The notes: generated from the sequence alone by a model not told the origin. A stretch of 64,000 nt of DNA from Myxococcota bacterium (GCA_041389495.1 JAWKRT010000001.1:310001-374000); one strand, 5' to 3'. Numbered from the stretch's first letter, positions 8,443 through 19,508 are shown. Made by a program: numbers and translations.

Positions 8443-8747
8443 CGCGCGCTCGCGCCGTCGCCCGGCGCGGCGCGCTCCACCTCGACGCGCGCCGCGTCCA
8501 CGCGGCGCAGGCACACGCGGTAGCCGCGGAGCTCGTACACGACGGGGTCGCGCAGCGGGGCGCGCCGCACGACGCGCACGGCCGTCCCGGGCAGGAAGCC
8601 GAGGTCGAGCAGGCGCACGCCGGCGGGCTCCGACGTGTCGACGCCGACCACGCGCCCCGTCTCTCCGGGAGCGAGCGCCGAGAGCGCGAGCCTCGGCCCG
8701 GCGGCGCGGGGCTCCTCTGCGGGGGTGAAATTGAAATTCGATTTCAT
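8439..8747 (-). CDS. feoA: ferrous iron transport accessory protein A
   Basis: A 102-residue SH3-like cytosolic partner of FeoB. The core reads LSALAPGETGRVVGV, RLLDLGFLPGTAVRVVRRAPLRDPV, YELRGYRVCLRR, the typical FeoA pattern. The first codons (MKSNFNFT) are far more AT-rich than anything nearby because they lie inside a 21-base palindrome. The gene ends in the ATGA overlap with feoB. A TAGCCT -10 candidate is 16 bases upstream. An N-terminus starting later would remove the odd leader, but I see no better start codon. Confidence 0.9.
   Translation of the reverse strand: MKSNFNFTPAEEPRAAGPRLALSALAPGETGRVVGVDTSEPAGVRLLDLGFLPGTAVRVVRRAPLRDPVVYELRGYRVCLRRVDAARVEVERAAPGDGASAR
8726..8746 (-). promoter_or_regulatory. 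AT-rich inverted repeat over the feoA start codon (candidate metal-regulator operator)
   Basis: This 21-base sequence has arms TGAAAT and ATTTCA and matches its own reverse complement at 18 of 21 positions. It covers the first seven codons of feoA, just downstream of the TAGCCT hexamer at 8764-8769. In such GC-rich DNA this is the most AT-rich spot for kilobases. Its place before feoAB suggests a Fur- or DtxR-type iron regulator site. The regulator identity is inference. Confidence 0.5.
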
Positions 8748-8763
8748 GGCGACGGCCGGCCGG

Positions 8764-8769
8764 AGGCTA
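8764..8769 (-). promoter_or_regulatory. -10-like hexamer TAGCCT for feoAB
   Basis: On the minus strand TAGCCT lies 16 bases before ATG 8747. Transcription would start about ten bases before feoA, placing the palindrome at 8726-8746 immediately downstream of the start site, a usual position for a repressor. Confidence 0.35.
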
Positions 8770-8837
8770 GCCGCCGCCCGGGTGGGCGTCAGCCCCGGCC
8801 CGGCCCCGTCCGGCCGCGTCCGTTCCCGCCCTGTCTT

Positions 8838-9899
8838 TCAGCGTGCGAAGTCGTCCCGCTCGCTGCGGAGCTGGCGCGTCATCAGGCTGCGGCCGGCCTC
8901 GAGCGGCGTCATTTCGCCGTCGAGCACCGCCCGGACCGTCTCGCAGATGGGCATCTCGATGCCGGCGCGCGCGGCGAGCCGGCAGGCGGCGCGCGTCGTC
9001 GACACGCCCTCGGCCACCTCGCCCATCTCCTCGAGGACCTCCGCCAGCGCCCGGCCGCGGCCGAGCCCGAGGCCGACGCGCCGGTTGCGCGAGAGGTCGC
9101 CCGTGCACGTCAGGATCAGGTCGCCCATGCCCGAGAGGCCGAGGAAGGTCGTCGGCTCGGCGCCCATGTGGAGGCCGAGCTTCGTGATCTCCGCCAGGCC
9201 GCGCGTCATGAGCGCGGCGCGCGCGTTGTGGCCGCCCTCCATCCCGTCGGCGATGCCCGTCGCGATCGCGATCACGTTCTTGAGCGCGCCGCCGAGCTCG
9301 ACGCCCGTCACGTCCGTGTTCGTGTAGCAGCGGAACCACGGGCACGAGAGCGTCGCCTGCACGGAGATGGCGTACGTCTCCTCGCGGCACGCGAGCGTCA
9401 CGACCGTCGGCTTGCGCCGCGCGATCTCGCTCGCGAACGACGGGCCCGAGAGGCTCACGATGCGCGGGTGGTGGACGGGGTCGAGCACGTCCTCGAGCAC
9501 GCCGTGCATCGTGAGGCCCGACTCGCCCTCGATGCCCTTCACGGTGGACACGAGCACCGCGCCGTCGGCGAGGTGCGGGCTCGCGGCGCGCATCACGTCG
9601 CGCAGGGCGTGGCTCGGCACCGCGAGGATCACGAGCTCGCGGTGGCGGAGCGCGTCGGCGAGGTCCGTCGTCGCGCGCACGCTCGGCGGCAGCACGGCGT
9701 CGCGCAGGTAGCGCGGGTTGCGGCGTGTGCGGTTCATGGCGTCGACGACGTCGGCGTCGCGCGCCCAGACGACGACGTCGGCCGGCGCGCGCGGCGCGTT
9801 CGCGCCGTCGCCGAAGAACGCGTCGTCCTCGCGCGCGCACAGCATCGCGAGGCACGTACCGAAGCTGCCGCCGCCGATCACGGCGATGGGAAGGGACAC
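8838..9899 (-). CDS. gpsA: NAD(P)-dependent glycerol-3-phosphate dehydrogenase
   Basis: A 353-residue cytosolic enzyme interconverting dihydroxyacetone phosphate and sn-glycerol-3-phosphate for phospholipid synthesis. It has the Rossmann motif VIGGGSFGTCLA at the N-terminus, then VSTVKGIE, SGPSFASEIARRKPT, the catalytic-lysine region ELGGALKNVIAIATGIADG and GLSGMGDLILTCTG. There is a small insertion near residues 25-40 (REDDAFFGDGAN) compared with typical GpsA of about 330-340 residues. I chose GTG 9899 because the Rossmann strand follows at once and TAGACT lies eight bases upstream; an ATG at 9923 is the alternative. Confidence 0.93.
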   Translation of the reverse strand: MSLPIAVIGGGSFGTCLAMLCAREDDAFFGDGANAPRAPADVVVWARDADVVDAMNRTRRNPRYLRDAVLPPSVRATTDLADALRHRELVILAVPSHALRDVMRAASPHLADGAVLVSTVKGIEGESGLTMHGVLEDVLDPVHHPRIVSLSGPSFASEIARRKPTVVTLACREETYAISVQATLSCPWFRCYTNTDVTGVELGGALKNVIAIATGIADGMEGGHNARAALMTRGLAEITKLGLHMGAEPTTFLGLSGMGDLILTCTGDLSRNRRVGLGLGRGRALAEVLEEMGEVAEGVSTTRAACRLAARAGIEMPICETVRAVLDGEMTPLEAGRSLMTRQLRSERDDFAR

Positions 9900-9907
9900 G
9901 GCGCGCG

Positions 9908-9913
9908 AGTCTA
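9908..9913 (-). promoter_or_regulatory. -10 element TAGACT before gpsA
   Basis: On the minus strand TAGACT is eight bases before the GTG at 9899, the same geometry as at 24760, 27310 and 54484. It supports the GTG start and a leaderless gpsA message. Confidence 0.4.
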
Positions 9914-9971
9914 CCGCGCGCATGCGCGTGCACCGGCGCGCTGCGCGCGCGCAGCGCGCGGGCGCGTCGCG

Positions 9972-10000
9972 TTGACGCTGCGAGGGGCGCTGGCTACGTT
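9972..10000 (+). promoter_or_regulatory. promoter of the nuo operon
   Basis: TTGACG (9972-9977) and TACGTT (9995-10000) are separated by 17 bases, a good sigma-70-type arrangement, in the only sizeable non-coding stretch before nuoA. The implied message has a leader of about 150 bases. An inverted repeat GCGCCG-N7-CGGCGC (10001-10019) sits at the start point; in DNA this GC-rich it may be chance. Confidence 0.5.
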
Positions 10001-10155
10001 GCGCCGCGCCTTTCGGCGCCTCGATCGCGGAACCGACCCCCACGCGTCGCGTACGGCTCCCACCCCCACGACGGCCGCGGAGGGCCGGAACGGCGCGCCC
10101 CTCCCACCGCCGGAAGCGCGAGACGTGCGCGGCGCAACGCGCGCACGGGGGTGCG

Positions 10156-10509
10156 ATGCTCGCGGAATACCTGGGCGCGCTGCTGCTGCTCGCGATCGCG
10201 ATCGTCCTCGCCGTCGGCGTCCTCGTCGCGCACGCGATGCTAGGCCCGAAGCGCAGCTTTCCCGAGAAGCTCGAGCCGTTCGAGTGCGGCGAGCGTCCCG
10301 CCGGCTCGCCGCGGCGCCGCTTCGCCGTGAAGTTCTACCTGGTCGCCATCCTGTTCGTCGTGTTCGACGTCGAGGCGACCTACTTCTATCCGTGGGGCGC
10401 CGTGTTCCGGGAGCTCGGGATGCAGGGCGTCGTCGCGATGGCGCTCTTCGCGGTGCCGCTCGTCGCGGGGCTCGCCTACGAGTGGGCGAAGGGCGCGCTC
10501 GAGTGGTGA
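10156..10509 (+). CDS. nuoA: NADH-quinone oxidoreductase subunit A
   Basis: A 117-residue complex I membrane subunit with three helices. Family signatures are PFECGERP after helix 1, FAVKFYLVAILFVVFDVEATYFYPW in helix 2 (about 58-82), and a final hydrophobic helix. NuoA joins the membrane arm to the quinone-reducing module. It is the first gene of the cluster, about 155 bases behind a good promoter. Its TGA overlaps the GTG of nuoE directly, where nuoB, nuoC and nuoD normally follow. Confidence 0.95.
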   Translation: MLAEYLGALLLLAIAIVLAVGVLVAHAMLGPKRSFPEKLEPFECGERPAGSPRRRFAVKFYLVAILFVVFDVEATYFYPWGAVFRELGMQGVVAMALFAVPLVAGLAYEWAKGALEW

Positions 10510-10970
10510 TCGACGCCGCGCTGCGCGAGCGCATCGAGGCGGTGACGGCGCGCTATCCGACGCGGCGCGGCGGGCTCCTGCCGGCGCTGCGGCTCGTCCA
10601 GCGCGCGGCGGGCCACGTGTCGCCGGAAGCGATGCGCGAGCTCGCCGAGCTGTTCGCCGTGCGCCCGAACGAGGTGCGCGAGCTCGTCTCGTTCTACAAC
10701 CTGCTCGACGATGCGCCGCGCGGGCGCCACCGCGTGAACGTCTGCACGAACCTGCCGTGCTCGCTGCGCGGCGCGCGCGGCCTGCTGCGCGCGCTCGAGG
10801 CGCACCTCGGCGTGCGCGCGGGCGAGACGACGCCCGACGGTCGCGTCACGCTCGGCCACGAGGAGTGCCTCGGCGCGTGCGCGTGGGCGCCGATGATGCG
10901 CGTCGACGACGCGTATCACGAGGCGCTCGACGAGGCGAGCGCCCGGGCCGTCGTGGACGGGCTGGAGTAG
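10506..10970 (+). CDS. nuoE: NADH-quinone oxidoreductase subunit E
   Basis: A 154-residue peripheral subunit of the NADH-oxidising module, carrying a [2Fe-2S] cluster of the thioredoxin-like ferredoxin type. The four ligands are in CTNLPC and ECLGAC. The N-terminal helical part contains RRGGLLPALRLVQRAAGHVS. The start GTG 10506 overlaps the nuoA stop (GTGA), which shows direct translational coupling and rules out missing sequence between nuoA and nuoE. Confidence 0.95.
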   Translation: MIDAALRERIEAVTARYPTRRGGLLPALRLVQRAAGHVSPEAMRELAELFAVRPNEVRELVSFYNLLDDAPRGRHRVNVCTNLPCSLRGARGLLRALEAHLGVRAGETTPDGRVTLGHEECLGACAWAPMMRVDDAYHEALDEASARAVVDGLE

Positions 10971-10975
10971 TCGCC

Positions 10976-12267
10976 GTGCAGACCGTCCCGCACACGACGT
11001 CGTACCTCACGGAGCACTGCGGCGACGACGCGTACGCGACGTACGACGGGTACTGCGCGCGCGGCGGCTACGCGCAGGCGCGGCGCGCGCTGCGCTCGAT
11101 GGAGCGCGACGAGATCGTCGAGCTCGTCACCGCGTCGGGGCTGCAGGGGCGAGGCGGTGCCGGCTTCCCGACCGGCCGCAAGTGGAGCTTCATGCCGAAG
11201 GACGGGGAGCGGCCGAGCTACCTCGTGTGCAACGCCGACGAGTCCGAGCCCGGCTCGTTCAAGGATCGGCTCCTGCTCGAGCGCGCACCGCACAAGCTGA
11301 TCGAGGGCATCCTGATCGGCGCGAAGGCGACCGGTGCGAGCACCACCTTCGTGTACGTGCGCGGCGAGTACGCGCACGCGGCCGACGTGCTCGAGCGCGC
11401 CGTCGAGGAGGCCTACGCCGAGGGCGTGCTCGGCCGGCGTTGCCTCGGCGCGAAGCTCGCGCACGACGTCGTCGTCGCGCGCGGCGCGGGCGCGTACATC
11501 TGCGGCGAGGAGACGGGCCTCCTCGAGTCGCTCGAGGGTCGCAAGGGACAGCCGCGCAAGAAGCCGCCCTTCCCCGCGCAGGCGGGCGCGTTCGGCATGC
11601 CCACCACCGTGAACAACGTCGAGACGTTCTGCCATGTGCCGCACGTGCTGGCGCTCGGCGCCGAAGGCTTCCGCGCGTTCGGCACCGAGCACAGCCCGGG
11701 CACGACGCTCTTCGGCGTCTCCGGGCACGTCGTGCGGCCGGGGCTCTTCGAGCTGCCGCTCGGCACGCCGCTCGCCGAGATCGTCTTCGAGCACGCGGGC
11801 GGCGTGCCCGACGGCCGCAAGGTGAAGGCCGTGATCCCGGGCGGGCTCTCGATGCCCGCGCTCCCCGCCGGCCAGCTCGACGTGCGCATGGCGAACGAGT
11901 TCCTGCGAGAGCGCCGGACCATGCTCGGCACGGGCGGCATCGTCGTCATGGACGACACCACGTGCATGGTGCGCGCGGCGTGCGTGATCGCCGAGTTCTA
12001 CCGCGACGAGTCGTGCGGGCAGTGCACGCAGTGCCGCGAGGGCACGGCGTGGATGCACGAGATCGCGAGGCGCATCGAGCGCGGCGAGGGCGGGAAGGGC
12101 GACCTCGCGATCCTCTCCGACGTCGCGGCGAGCATGGAGGGCCAGACGATCTGCGCCTTCGCCGACGCCGCCGCCTGGCCGGTGCAGGCGCTGCTGCGGC
12201 ACTTCTTCGACGACTTCGAGGCCCACGTGCGCCTCGGCCGCTGTCCGTTCGACGGGAGCTTCGCGCT

Positions 12268-12271
<4 letters not shown>
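10976..12271 (+). CDS. nuoF: NADH-quinone oxidoreductase subunit F
   Basis: A 431-residue subunit that binds NADH, FMN and a [4Fe-4S] cluster and is the electron entry site of complex I. Visible motifs are GRGGAGFPTGRKWSF (nucleotide binding), NADESEPGSFKDR (FMN), GAYICGEETGLLES, and the cluster ligands ESCGQCTQCREGT with a further Cys in GQTICAFADAAA. It starts at GTG 10976, six bases after nuoE, and its stop overlaps the nuoG start. Confidence 0.96.
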
Positions 12272-13871
<1,600 letters not shown>

Positions 13872-13875
<4 letters not shown>

Positions 13876-14981
13876 CGCCCTTCCTCGTCGCGAAGGTGTT
13901 GTTCGTCTTCGTGCTCGTCGTCGGCGTGTTCGCGCCGCTCATGACGTGGACCGAGCGCAAGCAGAGCGCCGTGATGCAGGATCGCATCGGCGCCAACCGC
14001 GCCGGCGTCGCGGGCATCACGGTGCTCGGCCTGCTGCACCCGCTCTCGGACGTGATCAAGCTGATGTGGAAGGAGGACGTCGTGCCGGCGGGCGCGAACC
14101 GCTTCCTCCACGCGCTCGCGCCGGTGATGTCCGCGGTGCCCGCGATCGCGGCGTTCGCGGTGATCCCGTACGGCGGCGTCTACGAGCTCGGCGGCCAACG
14201 CATCGAGCTCGTGGCGGCGAACCTCGACTGGGGCGTGCTCTGGATCTTCGCGCTCGGGTCGATCGGCGCGTACGGCCCCGTGCTCGCGGGCTGGTCGAGC
14301 AACAGCAACTGGGCCGTGCTCGGCGGCGTGCGCGCCGCGGCGCAGATGATCTCCTACGAGGTGACGCTCGGGCTCTCGGCCGTCGGCGTCTTCATGGTGT
14401 TCGGCTCGCTCTCGCTCGTCGACATCGGCGTCGCGCAGGACGGGCTCGCGTGGCGGCTCTGGGGGCCGATCGGCATCCCGAACTGGGGCATCTTCGTGCA
14501 GCCGCTCGGCTTCGTGCTGTTCCTCACCTGCATGCTCGCGGAGAACAAGCGCCCGCCGTTCGACCTCCCCGAGGCCGAGAGCGAGCTCGTCGCCGGCTAC
14601 TTCACCGAGTATTCGGGCATGCGCTTCGGCCTGTTCTACATGGCCGAGTTCATCCAGGTGGTCGTGATCGCGGGGCTCGTGACGGCGCTCTTCCTGGGCG
14701 GCTGGGCCATTCCCTTCCTGACGACCGACGCGATCGTCGGCGCGATCGCGGGGCCGCTCGGGCCCGGGCTCGCGACGATCCTGTGCGCGGTGCTCCACGT
14801 CGCGACGTTCGTCGCGAAGATGGTGGCGATGATCTGGCTGCAGATGCTCATCCGCTGGTCGCTCCCGCGCTTCCGCTACGACCAGGTGATGGACCTGTGC
14901 TGGAAGGTCGTGCTCCCGCTGTCGCTCCTGAACGTGCTCGTGACGGCGGCCGTGCTCGTCCACCTCGGGAAGGCGGGCTGA
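13872..14981 (+). CDS. nuoH: NADH-quinone oxidoreductase subunit H
   Basis: A 369-residue membrane subunit at the quinone chamber, with about eight helices. Conserved loops are TWTERKQSAVMQDRIGANRAG near the N-terminus and ENKRPPFDLPEAESELVAGY with FTEYSGMRFGLFYMAEF (about 220-255). It starts in an ATGA overlap with nuoG. nuoI, usually the next gene, is absent, and nuoJ follows after three bases. Confidence 0.96.
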
Positions 14982-14984
14982 GCC

Positions 14985-15512
14985 ATGTCGTTCGAGCTCG
15001 CGCTCTTCTACGCCTTCGCCGCGCTCGCCGTGCTCGGCGCGGTGGCGATGGTGGGCTTCGTCCGCCACGTCGTCGCGGGCGCGATGAGCCTCGTGCTGAC
15101 GATGGTGTCGCTCGCCGGCATCTACGTGCTGCTCGGCGCGCACTTCGTCGCCGCGCTGCAGGTGATGGTCTACGCCGGCGCGATCGTCGTGCTGTTCCTG
15201 TTCGTCGTGATGCTGCTCGACCTTCGCCGCGACGACTTCGGCCCGTCGCGGCCGGGCCAGCGCGCCGTGAAGCTCGTCGCGTCGGGGCTCGCGGTCGCGC
15301 TCTGCGCGCTCGTCGCGCGGCGCGTCGCGGGTGCGCTCCCGGCCGCGGGCGCGCCGCCCGAGGGCTTCGGCGGCTTCCGCGACCTCGGCCTCGCGCTCTT
15401 CACGACCTACGTCGTCCCGCTCGAGGTGGCGGGCCTGCTGCTGCTCGCGGCGATCGTCGCGGCCGTGATCCTCGCGAAGGAGCGCCCGCGCGGCGCGGGA
15501 GGCGGCCGGTGA
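14985..15512 (+). CDS. nuoJ: NADH-quinone oxidoreductase subunit J
   Basis: A 175-residue membrane subunit with five helices. The third segment holds VMVYAGAIVVLFLFVVMLLDLR, here abbreviated by position (about 57-78), which is the family hallmark and part of the proton-coupling region. The C-terminus ends with LAKERPRGAGG. It sits three bases after nuoH and overlaps nuoK by four bases (GTGA). Confidence 0.94.
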   Translation: MSFELALFYAFAALAVLGAVAMVGFVRHVVAGAMSLVLTMVSLAGIYVLLGAHFVAALQVMVYAGAIVVLFLFVVMLLDLRRDDFGPSRPGQRAVKLVASGLAVALCALVARRVAGALPAAGAPPEGFGGFRDLGLALFTTYVVPLEVAGLLLLAAIVAAVILAKERPRGAGGGR

Positions 15513-15835
15513 GCATCCCGATCGAGCACGTCGTCGCGCTGTCGGCCCTGCTCTTCGCGATCGGCGCGATCGGCGCGCTCGTCCGGCGCAGCCTGATCGC
15601 GATGCTGATGTCGCTCGAGCTCATGTTCAACGCCGCGAACCTCGCGCTCGTCGGCTTCAACCGCGTCTGGAGCGCGGGCGCCGGCGGCGCGAGCGCGCTC
15701 GACGGGCAGGTCTTCGCGCTGCTCGTCATGACCGTCGCCGCGGCCGAGGTGGCCGTGGGGCTCGGCATGCTGATCGCACTCGTGCGCAACCGCGACTCGA
15801 TGAACGTCGAGGACGCGAGCCTGCTCAAGTGGTGA
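15509..15835 (+). CDS. nuoK: NADH-quinone oxidoreductase subunit K
   Basis: A 108-residue membrane subunit with three helices. Helix 2 carries SLELMFNAANLALVGF with the conserved Glu, and helix 3 carries VMTVAAAEVAVGLGMLIAL with a second conserved Glu; both belong to the proton path of complex I. Start GTG 15509 overlaps the nuoJ stop, and its stop overlaps the nuoL start. Confidence 0.94.
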   Translation: MSIPIEHVVALSALLFAIGAIGALVRRSLIAMLMSLELMFNAANLALVGFNRVWSAGAGGASALDGQVFALLVMTVAAAEVAVGLGMLIALVRNRDSMNVEDASLLKW

Positions 15836-17871
15836 CGGCGACGCTCGACGACCCGCTGCTGCGGTGGATTCCGCTGCTGCCGCTGCTGTCCGCGGTCGTG
15901 CACGGCGTCTCCATCGGCTTCGTGCGCCGCGCGCTGCCGCGCGCCGCCACCGTCGCGCTCTCGTGCGGCACCGTCCTCGCGTCGTTCGTCGCGAGCGCGA
16001 TCGCGTTCGCGACCTGGGTCCAGCAGGGGCGCGCCGACGCCGCCCTCGTCGACGTCGTCTACACGTGGATCGGCGCCGGCCTCGGCGAGCGCGCCTTCAG
16101 CGTCGACGTCGCGCTGCGCTTCGACCCGCTCTCGGCCGTGATGTGCCTCCTCGTGACCGTCGTCGGCTTCGCGATCCACGTCTACTCGGTCGGCTACATG
16201 GGCGAGGACGAGCGGGAGGACCGCGGCTTCCAGCGCTACTTCGCCTACCTGAACCTGTTCGTCGCCTCGATGCTCGTGCTCGTGCTCGCGGACGGCCCGG
16301 TGCTCGCCTTCCTCGGCTGGGAGGGCGTCGGCGTCTGCTCCTATCTGTTGATCGGCTTCTGGTACGCCGGCGCCGACAACGCGCGCGCCGCCCAGAAGGC
16401 CCTCGTCGTGAACCGCATCGGCGACGCGGGCTTCCTCGTCGGCGTGCTGCTCGTGTTCTGGGCGCTCGCCGAGGGCGGCGCACCGTCGACGACGTGGGCG
16501 GGGCTCGAGGCGGCGCTCCCGTCGCTCGCCGCGCGCGTCGTCGCGCTGCCCGCCGCGCTCGGCGGGCTCGAGCTGCCGTTCCTCGACGTCGTCGGCCTGT
16601 GCTTCTTCGTCGGCGCGTGCGGCAAGAGCGCGCAGCTGCCGCTCCACGTCTGGCTGCCCGACGCGATGGCCGGCCCGACGCCGGTGTCGGCGCTGATCCA
16701 CGCGGCGACGATGGTGACGGCCGGCGTCTACCTCGTCGCGCGCATGTCGTTCCTCTACGCGGAGGCCGAGCTCGCGTCGACGGTGATCGCGTGGGTCGGC
16801 GCGTCGACCGCCGTCTACGCGGCGCTCGCGGCCGTGGCGCAGACCGACCTCAAGAAGGTGCTCGCGTACTCGACGCTCTCGCAGCTCGGGTACATGTTCC
16901 TCGCGGCCGGCGCGGGCGCGTTCACGGCCGCGATGTTCCACGTCGTCACGCACGCGTTCTTCAAGGCGCTGCTCTTCCTCGGCGCGGGCTCCGTCCTGCT
17001 CGCGGTCCACCACCAGCAGGACATGACGAAGCTCGGCGGCCTCGGGAAGCGGCTCCCGAAGACGCGGCTCGCGATGCTGATCGGCGTGCTCGCGCTCGCC
17101 GGCATGCCGGGCTTCTCGGGCTTCTTCAGCAAGGACGAGATCGTCGCCGCCGTCTACGCGAGCCACCTTCCGGGCCGGCGCTACCTGCTCGGCATGGCGC
17201 TCGGCACGGCCTTCGTCACGAGCTTCTACGCCTTCCGGATGTACTTCCTCGTCTTCCGCGGCGAGAGCCGGGTCGAGTCGCGCATCCGCTCGACCATGCA
17301 CGAGCCGGGCGACAGCGTGATGTTCCCGCTCTACGCGCTCGCGGCGCTGTCGATCCTCGGCGGCTACGTCGGCCTGCCGCAGTTCTGGGGCGACATGATG
17401 CTGCCGCCCGAGGTGCACTCGGACAGCCTCGGGAACTTCCTCGCGAGCGTCGTCGTGCGCGCGCAGCACGACATCCCGCGCGCGCAGTCGTGGGCGCTCG
17501 TCGTCGTCGCGACCGCGGCCTTCGCGGGCGGGCTCGTCGCCGCCTGGCTCGTGTACGTGCGCGCGCCGTCGTGGATCGTCGCGTTCCAGGCGCGCACCCT
17601 CTCGCTGCAGGCGTTCGCGCGCGGCGGGTTCGGCGTCGACGCGCTCTACGCGCGCGCCCTCGTCGCGCCGCTTCGCGTCGTCGCCGACCGCGTGCTCTTC
17701 CGCGCGGTCGACGCGCTGCTGATCGACCGCGTCGCGGTCGAAGGCGTCGCGCGCGCGGTGCGCGGCATCGCCTCGGGCGTGCTGCGGCACGCGCAGTCCG
17801 GCCTCGTGCAGACCTATCTCTTCTTCCTCGTCGCGGGGAGCGTGGCCATCGCGCTCTTCCTCGTCGGGTAG
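15832..17871 (+). CDS. nuoL: NADH-quinone oxidoreductase subunit L
   Basis: A 679-residue antiporter-like, proton-pumping subunit at the far end of the membrane arm. Signatures are LFVASMLVLVLADGPVLAFLGWEGVGVCSYLL (near 140-170), KSAQLPLHVWLPDAMAGPTPVSAL with the pump lysine (near 265), TDLKKVLAYSTLSQLGYM, and HAFFKALLFLGAG; each is listed as a shorter conserved core. The C-terminal lateral helix region follows residue 500. Start GTG 15832 overlaps the nuoK stop; an adjacent GTG at 15829 would add one residue. Confidence 0.95.
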   Translation: MTATLDDPLLRWIPLLPLLSAVVHGVSIGFVRRALPRAATVALSCGTVLASFVASAIAFATWVQQGRADAALVDVVYTWIGAGLGERAFSVDVALRFDPLSAVMCLLVTVVGFAIHVYSVGYMGEDEREDRGFQRYFAYLNLFVASMLVLVLADGPVLAFLGWEGVGVCSYLLIGFWYAGADNARAAQKALVVNRIGDAGFLVGVLLVFWALAEGGAPSTTWAGLEAALPSLAARVVALPAALGGLELPFLDVVGLCFFVGACGKSAQLPLHVWLPDAMAGPTPVSALIHAATMVTAGVYLVARMSFLYAEAELASTVIAWVGASTAVYAALAAVAQTDLKKVLAYSTLSQLGYMFLAAGAGAFTAAMFHVVTHAFFKALLFLGAGSVLLAVHHQQDMTKLGGLGKRLPKTRLAMLIGVLALAGMPGFSGFFSKDEIVAAVYASHLPGRRYLLGMALGTAFVTSFYAFRMYFLVFRGESRVESRIRSTMHEPGDSVMFPLYALAALSILGGYVGLPQFWGDMMLPPEVHSDSLGNFLASVVVRAQHDIPRAQSWALVVVATAAFAGGLVAAWLVYVRAPSWIVAFQARTLSLQAFARGGFGVDALYARALVAPLRVVADRVLFRAVDALLIDRVAVEGVARAVRGIASGVLRHAQSGLVQTYLFFLVAGSVAIALFLVG

Positions 17872-17886
17872 CGGCGGGGGAGGGGC

Positions 17887-19506
17887 ATGCAGGTCGGGCT
17901 CTCCAGCTTCGTCGTGTTCGCGCCGTTCGCGGTGGCGTGCGCGCTCGCGCTCACGGGCCGCCTCCTGCCGCCGCTCGCCTGGCGCGCGGCGGGGCTCGCG
18001 GCGTCGCTCGCGAGCCTCGCGGGCTTCGCGCGGATGTGGTCGGCCTACGACGTCGTCGACGGCGGCGTGCAGCTCGTCGAGCGCGCCGCGTGGCTGCCCG
18101 AGCTCGGCATCCACTACTTCGTCGGTGTCGACGGCATCAGCCTCATGCTCGTCGGCCTGACCGCGCTGCTCGTCCCGGTCGTGCTCGTCGCCTCGTGGAA
18201 CGAGATCGAGCGCTCGGTGCGCAGCTGGGTGTTCTTCCTGCTCGCGCTCGAGACGGGCGTGCTCGGCGCCTTCGTCTCGCTCAACCTGTTCCTCTTCTAC
18301 CTGTTCTTCGAAGTCATGCTCGTCCCCATGTACTTCCTGATCGGCATCTGGGGCGGGCCGCGCCGCGTGCACGCGGCGCTCAAGTTCTTCGTGTTCACCA
18401 TGACGGGATCGCTCGTGATGCTCGTCGGCATGCTGTCGCTCGTCGCGCTCAACCGCGAGCAGGGCGGCGCGCTCAACTTCGACTGGCTGCCCGCGGCCGG
18501 GAGCACGGCGCTCGCGCTCGTCGACACGACGGTGCCGCTCGCGGGCCGCGCGCCGTGGTGGCAGACGCAGCCGTTCCTGTTCGGGGCGTTCGCGCTCGCG
18601 TTCGCGATCAAGGTGCCCGTCGTGCCGCTGCACACGTGGCTGCCCGACGCGCACGTCGAGGCGCCGACCGGCGGCTCCGTCGTGCTCGCGGGCGTGCTGC
18701 TCAAGCTCGGCGCCTACGGCTTCCTGCGCTTCGCGTTGCCGCTGGCGCCCGACGCCGCCGCGCAGGCCGCGCCGCTCTTCATGACGCTCGCCGTCGTCGG
18801 CATCCTGTACGGCTCGCTCGTCGCGCTCGTGCAGGAGGACGTCAAGAAGCTCGTCGCCTACACGTCCGTCGCGCACCTCGGCTTCGTCGTGCTCGGCGCG
18901 TTCGCGGGCAACTCGCAGGGCATGTCGGGCGCCGTGCTCCAGATGGTGAACCACGGCCTCTCGACCGGCGCGCTGTTCGTGCTCGTCGGCTTCCTCTACG
19001 AGCGGCGGCACACGCGCCACATCGCCGAGTTCGGCGGCGTCGCGCGTCCGATGCCCGTGTTCGCGGCGCTCTTCGGGCTCGTGATGCTCGCGAGCATCGG
19101 CGTGCCGGGCCTCAACGGCTTCGTCGGCGAGCTCCTGATCCTCGTCGGCGCGTTCGGCGCGCGCCCGGCGTTCGCGGTCGCGGCCGTGCCGGGCATCGTG
19201 CTCGGGGCCTGGGTGATGACGGCGATGTATCGCCGCGTGATGTTCGGGCCGGTCGAGCGGCCCGAGAATCGCGGGCTCATCGACCTCGGCTGGCGCGAGC
19301 GGCTGGCCGTCGGCGCGCTCGTCGTCCCGATCGTCGCGATCGGCGTGCACCCCGACCCGCTGCTGCGGCGCATCGAGCCGGCCGTCGTCGCCACGCTCCA
19401 CCGCATCGAGTCGCGCCGCCAGGAGCGCCCCGCGCCCGAGGAGCCGGCCGCGGCGCCGAGCGAGGGTGTCGCGGCGCGCCGCGGCGGCGCGCGGGGGGAA
19501 GGCTAG
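17887..19506 (+). CDS. nuoM: NADH-quinone oxidoreductase subunit M
   Basis: A 539-residue antiporter-like proton-pumping subunit with about 14 helices. Family cores are VGVDGISLMLVGLTALLVP, FYLFFEVMLVPMYFLIGIWG with the key Glu, FAIKVPVVPLHTWLPDAHVEAP, and DVKKLVAYTSVAHLGFV. The last 35 residues are charged and arginine/alanine-rich (EEPAAAPSEGVAARRGGARG), longer than usual and of unknown role. A strong ribosome site (GGGGGAGGGGC) precedes ATG 17887. Confidence 0.95.
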   Translation: MQVGLSSFVVFAPFAVACALALTGRLLPPLAWRAAGLAASLASLAGFARMWSAYDVVDGGVQLVERAAWLPELGIHYFVGVDGISLMLVGLTALLVPVVLVASWNEIERSVRSWVFFLLALETGVLGAFVSLNLFLFYLFFEVMLVPMYFLIGIWGGPRRVHAALKFFVFTMTGSLVMLVGMLSLVALNREQGGALNFDWLPAAGSTALALVDTTVPLAGRAPWWQTQPFLFGAFALAFAIKVPVVPLHTWLPDAHVEAPTGGSVVLAGVLLKLGAYGFLRFALPLAPDAAAQAAPLFMTLAVVGILYGSLVALVQEDVKKLVAYTSVAHLGFVVLGAFAGNSQGMSGAVLQMVNHGLSTGALFVLVGFLYERRHTRHIAEFGGVARPMPVFAALFGLVMLASIGVPGLNGFVGELLILVGAFGARPAFAVAAVPGIVLGAWVMTAMYRRVMFGPVERPENRGLIDLGWRERLAVGALVVPIVAIGVHPDPLLRRIEPAVVATLHRIESRRQERPAPEEPAAAPSEGVAARRGGARGEG

Positions 19507-19508
19507 GC

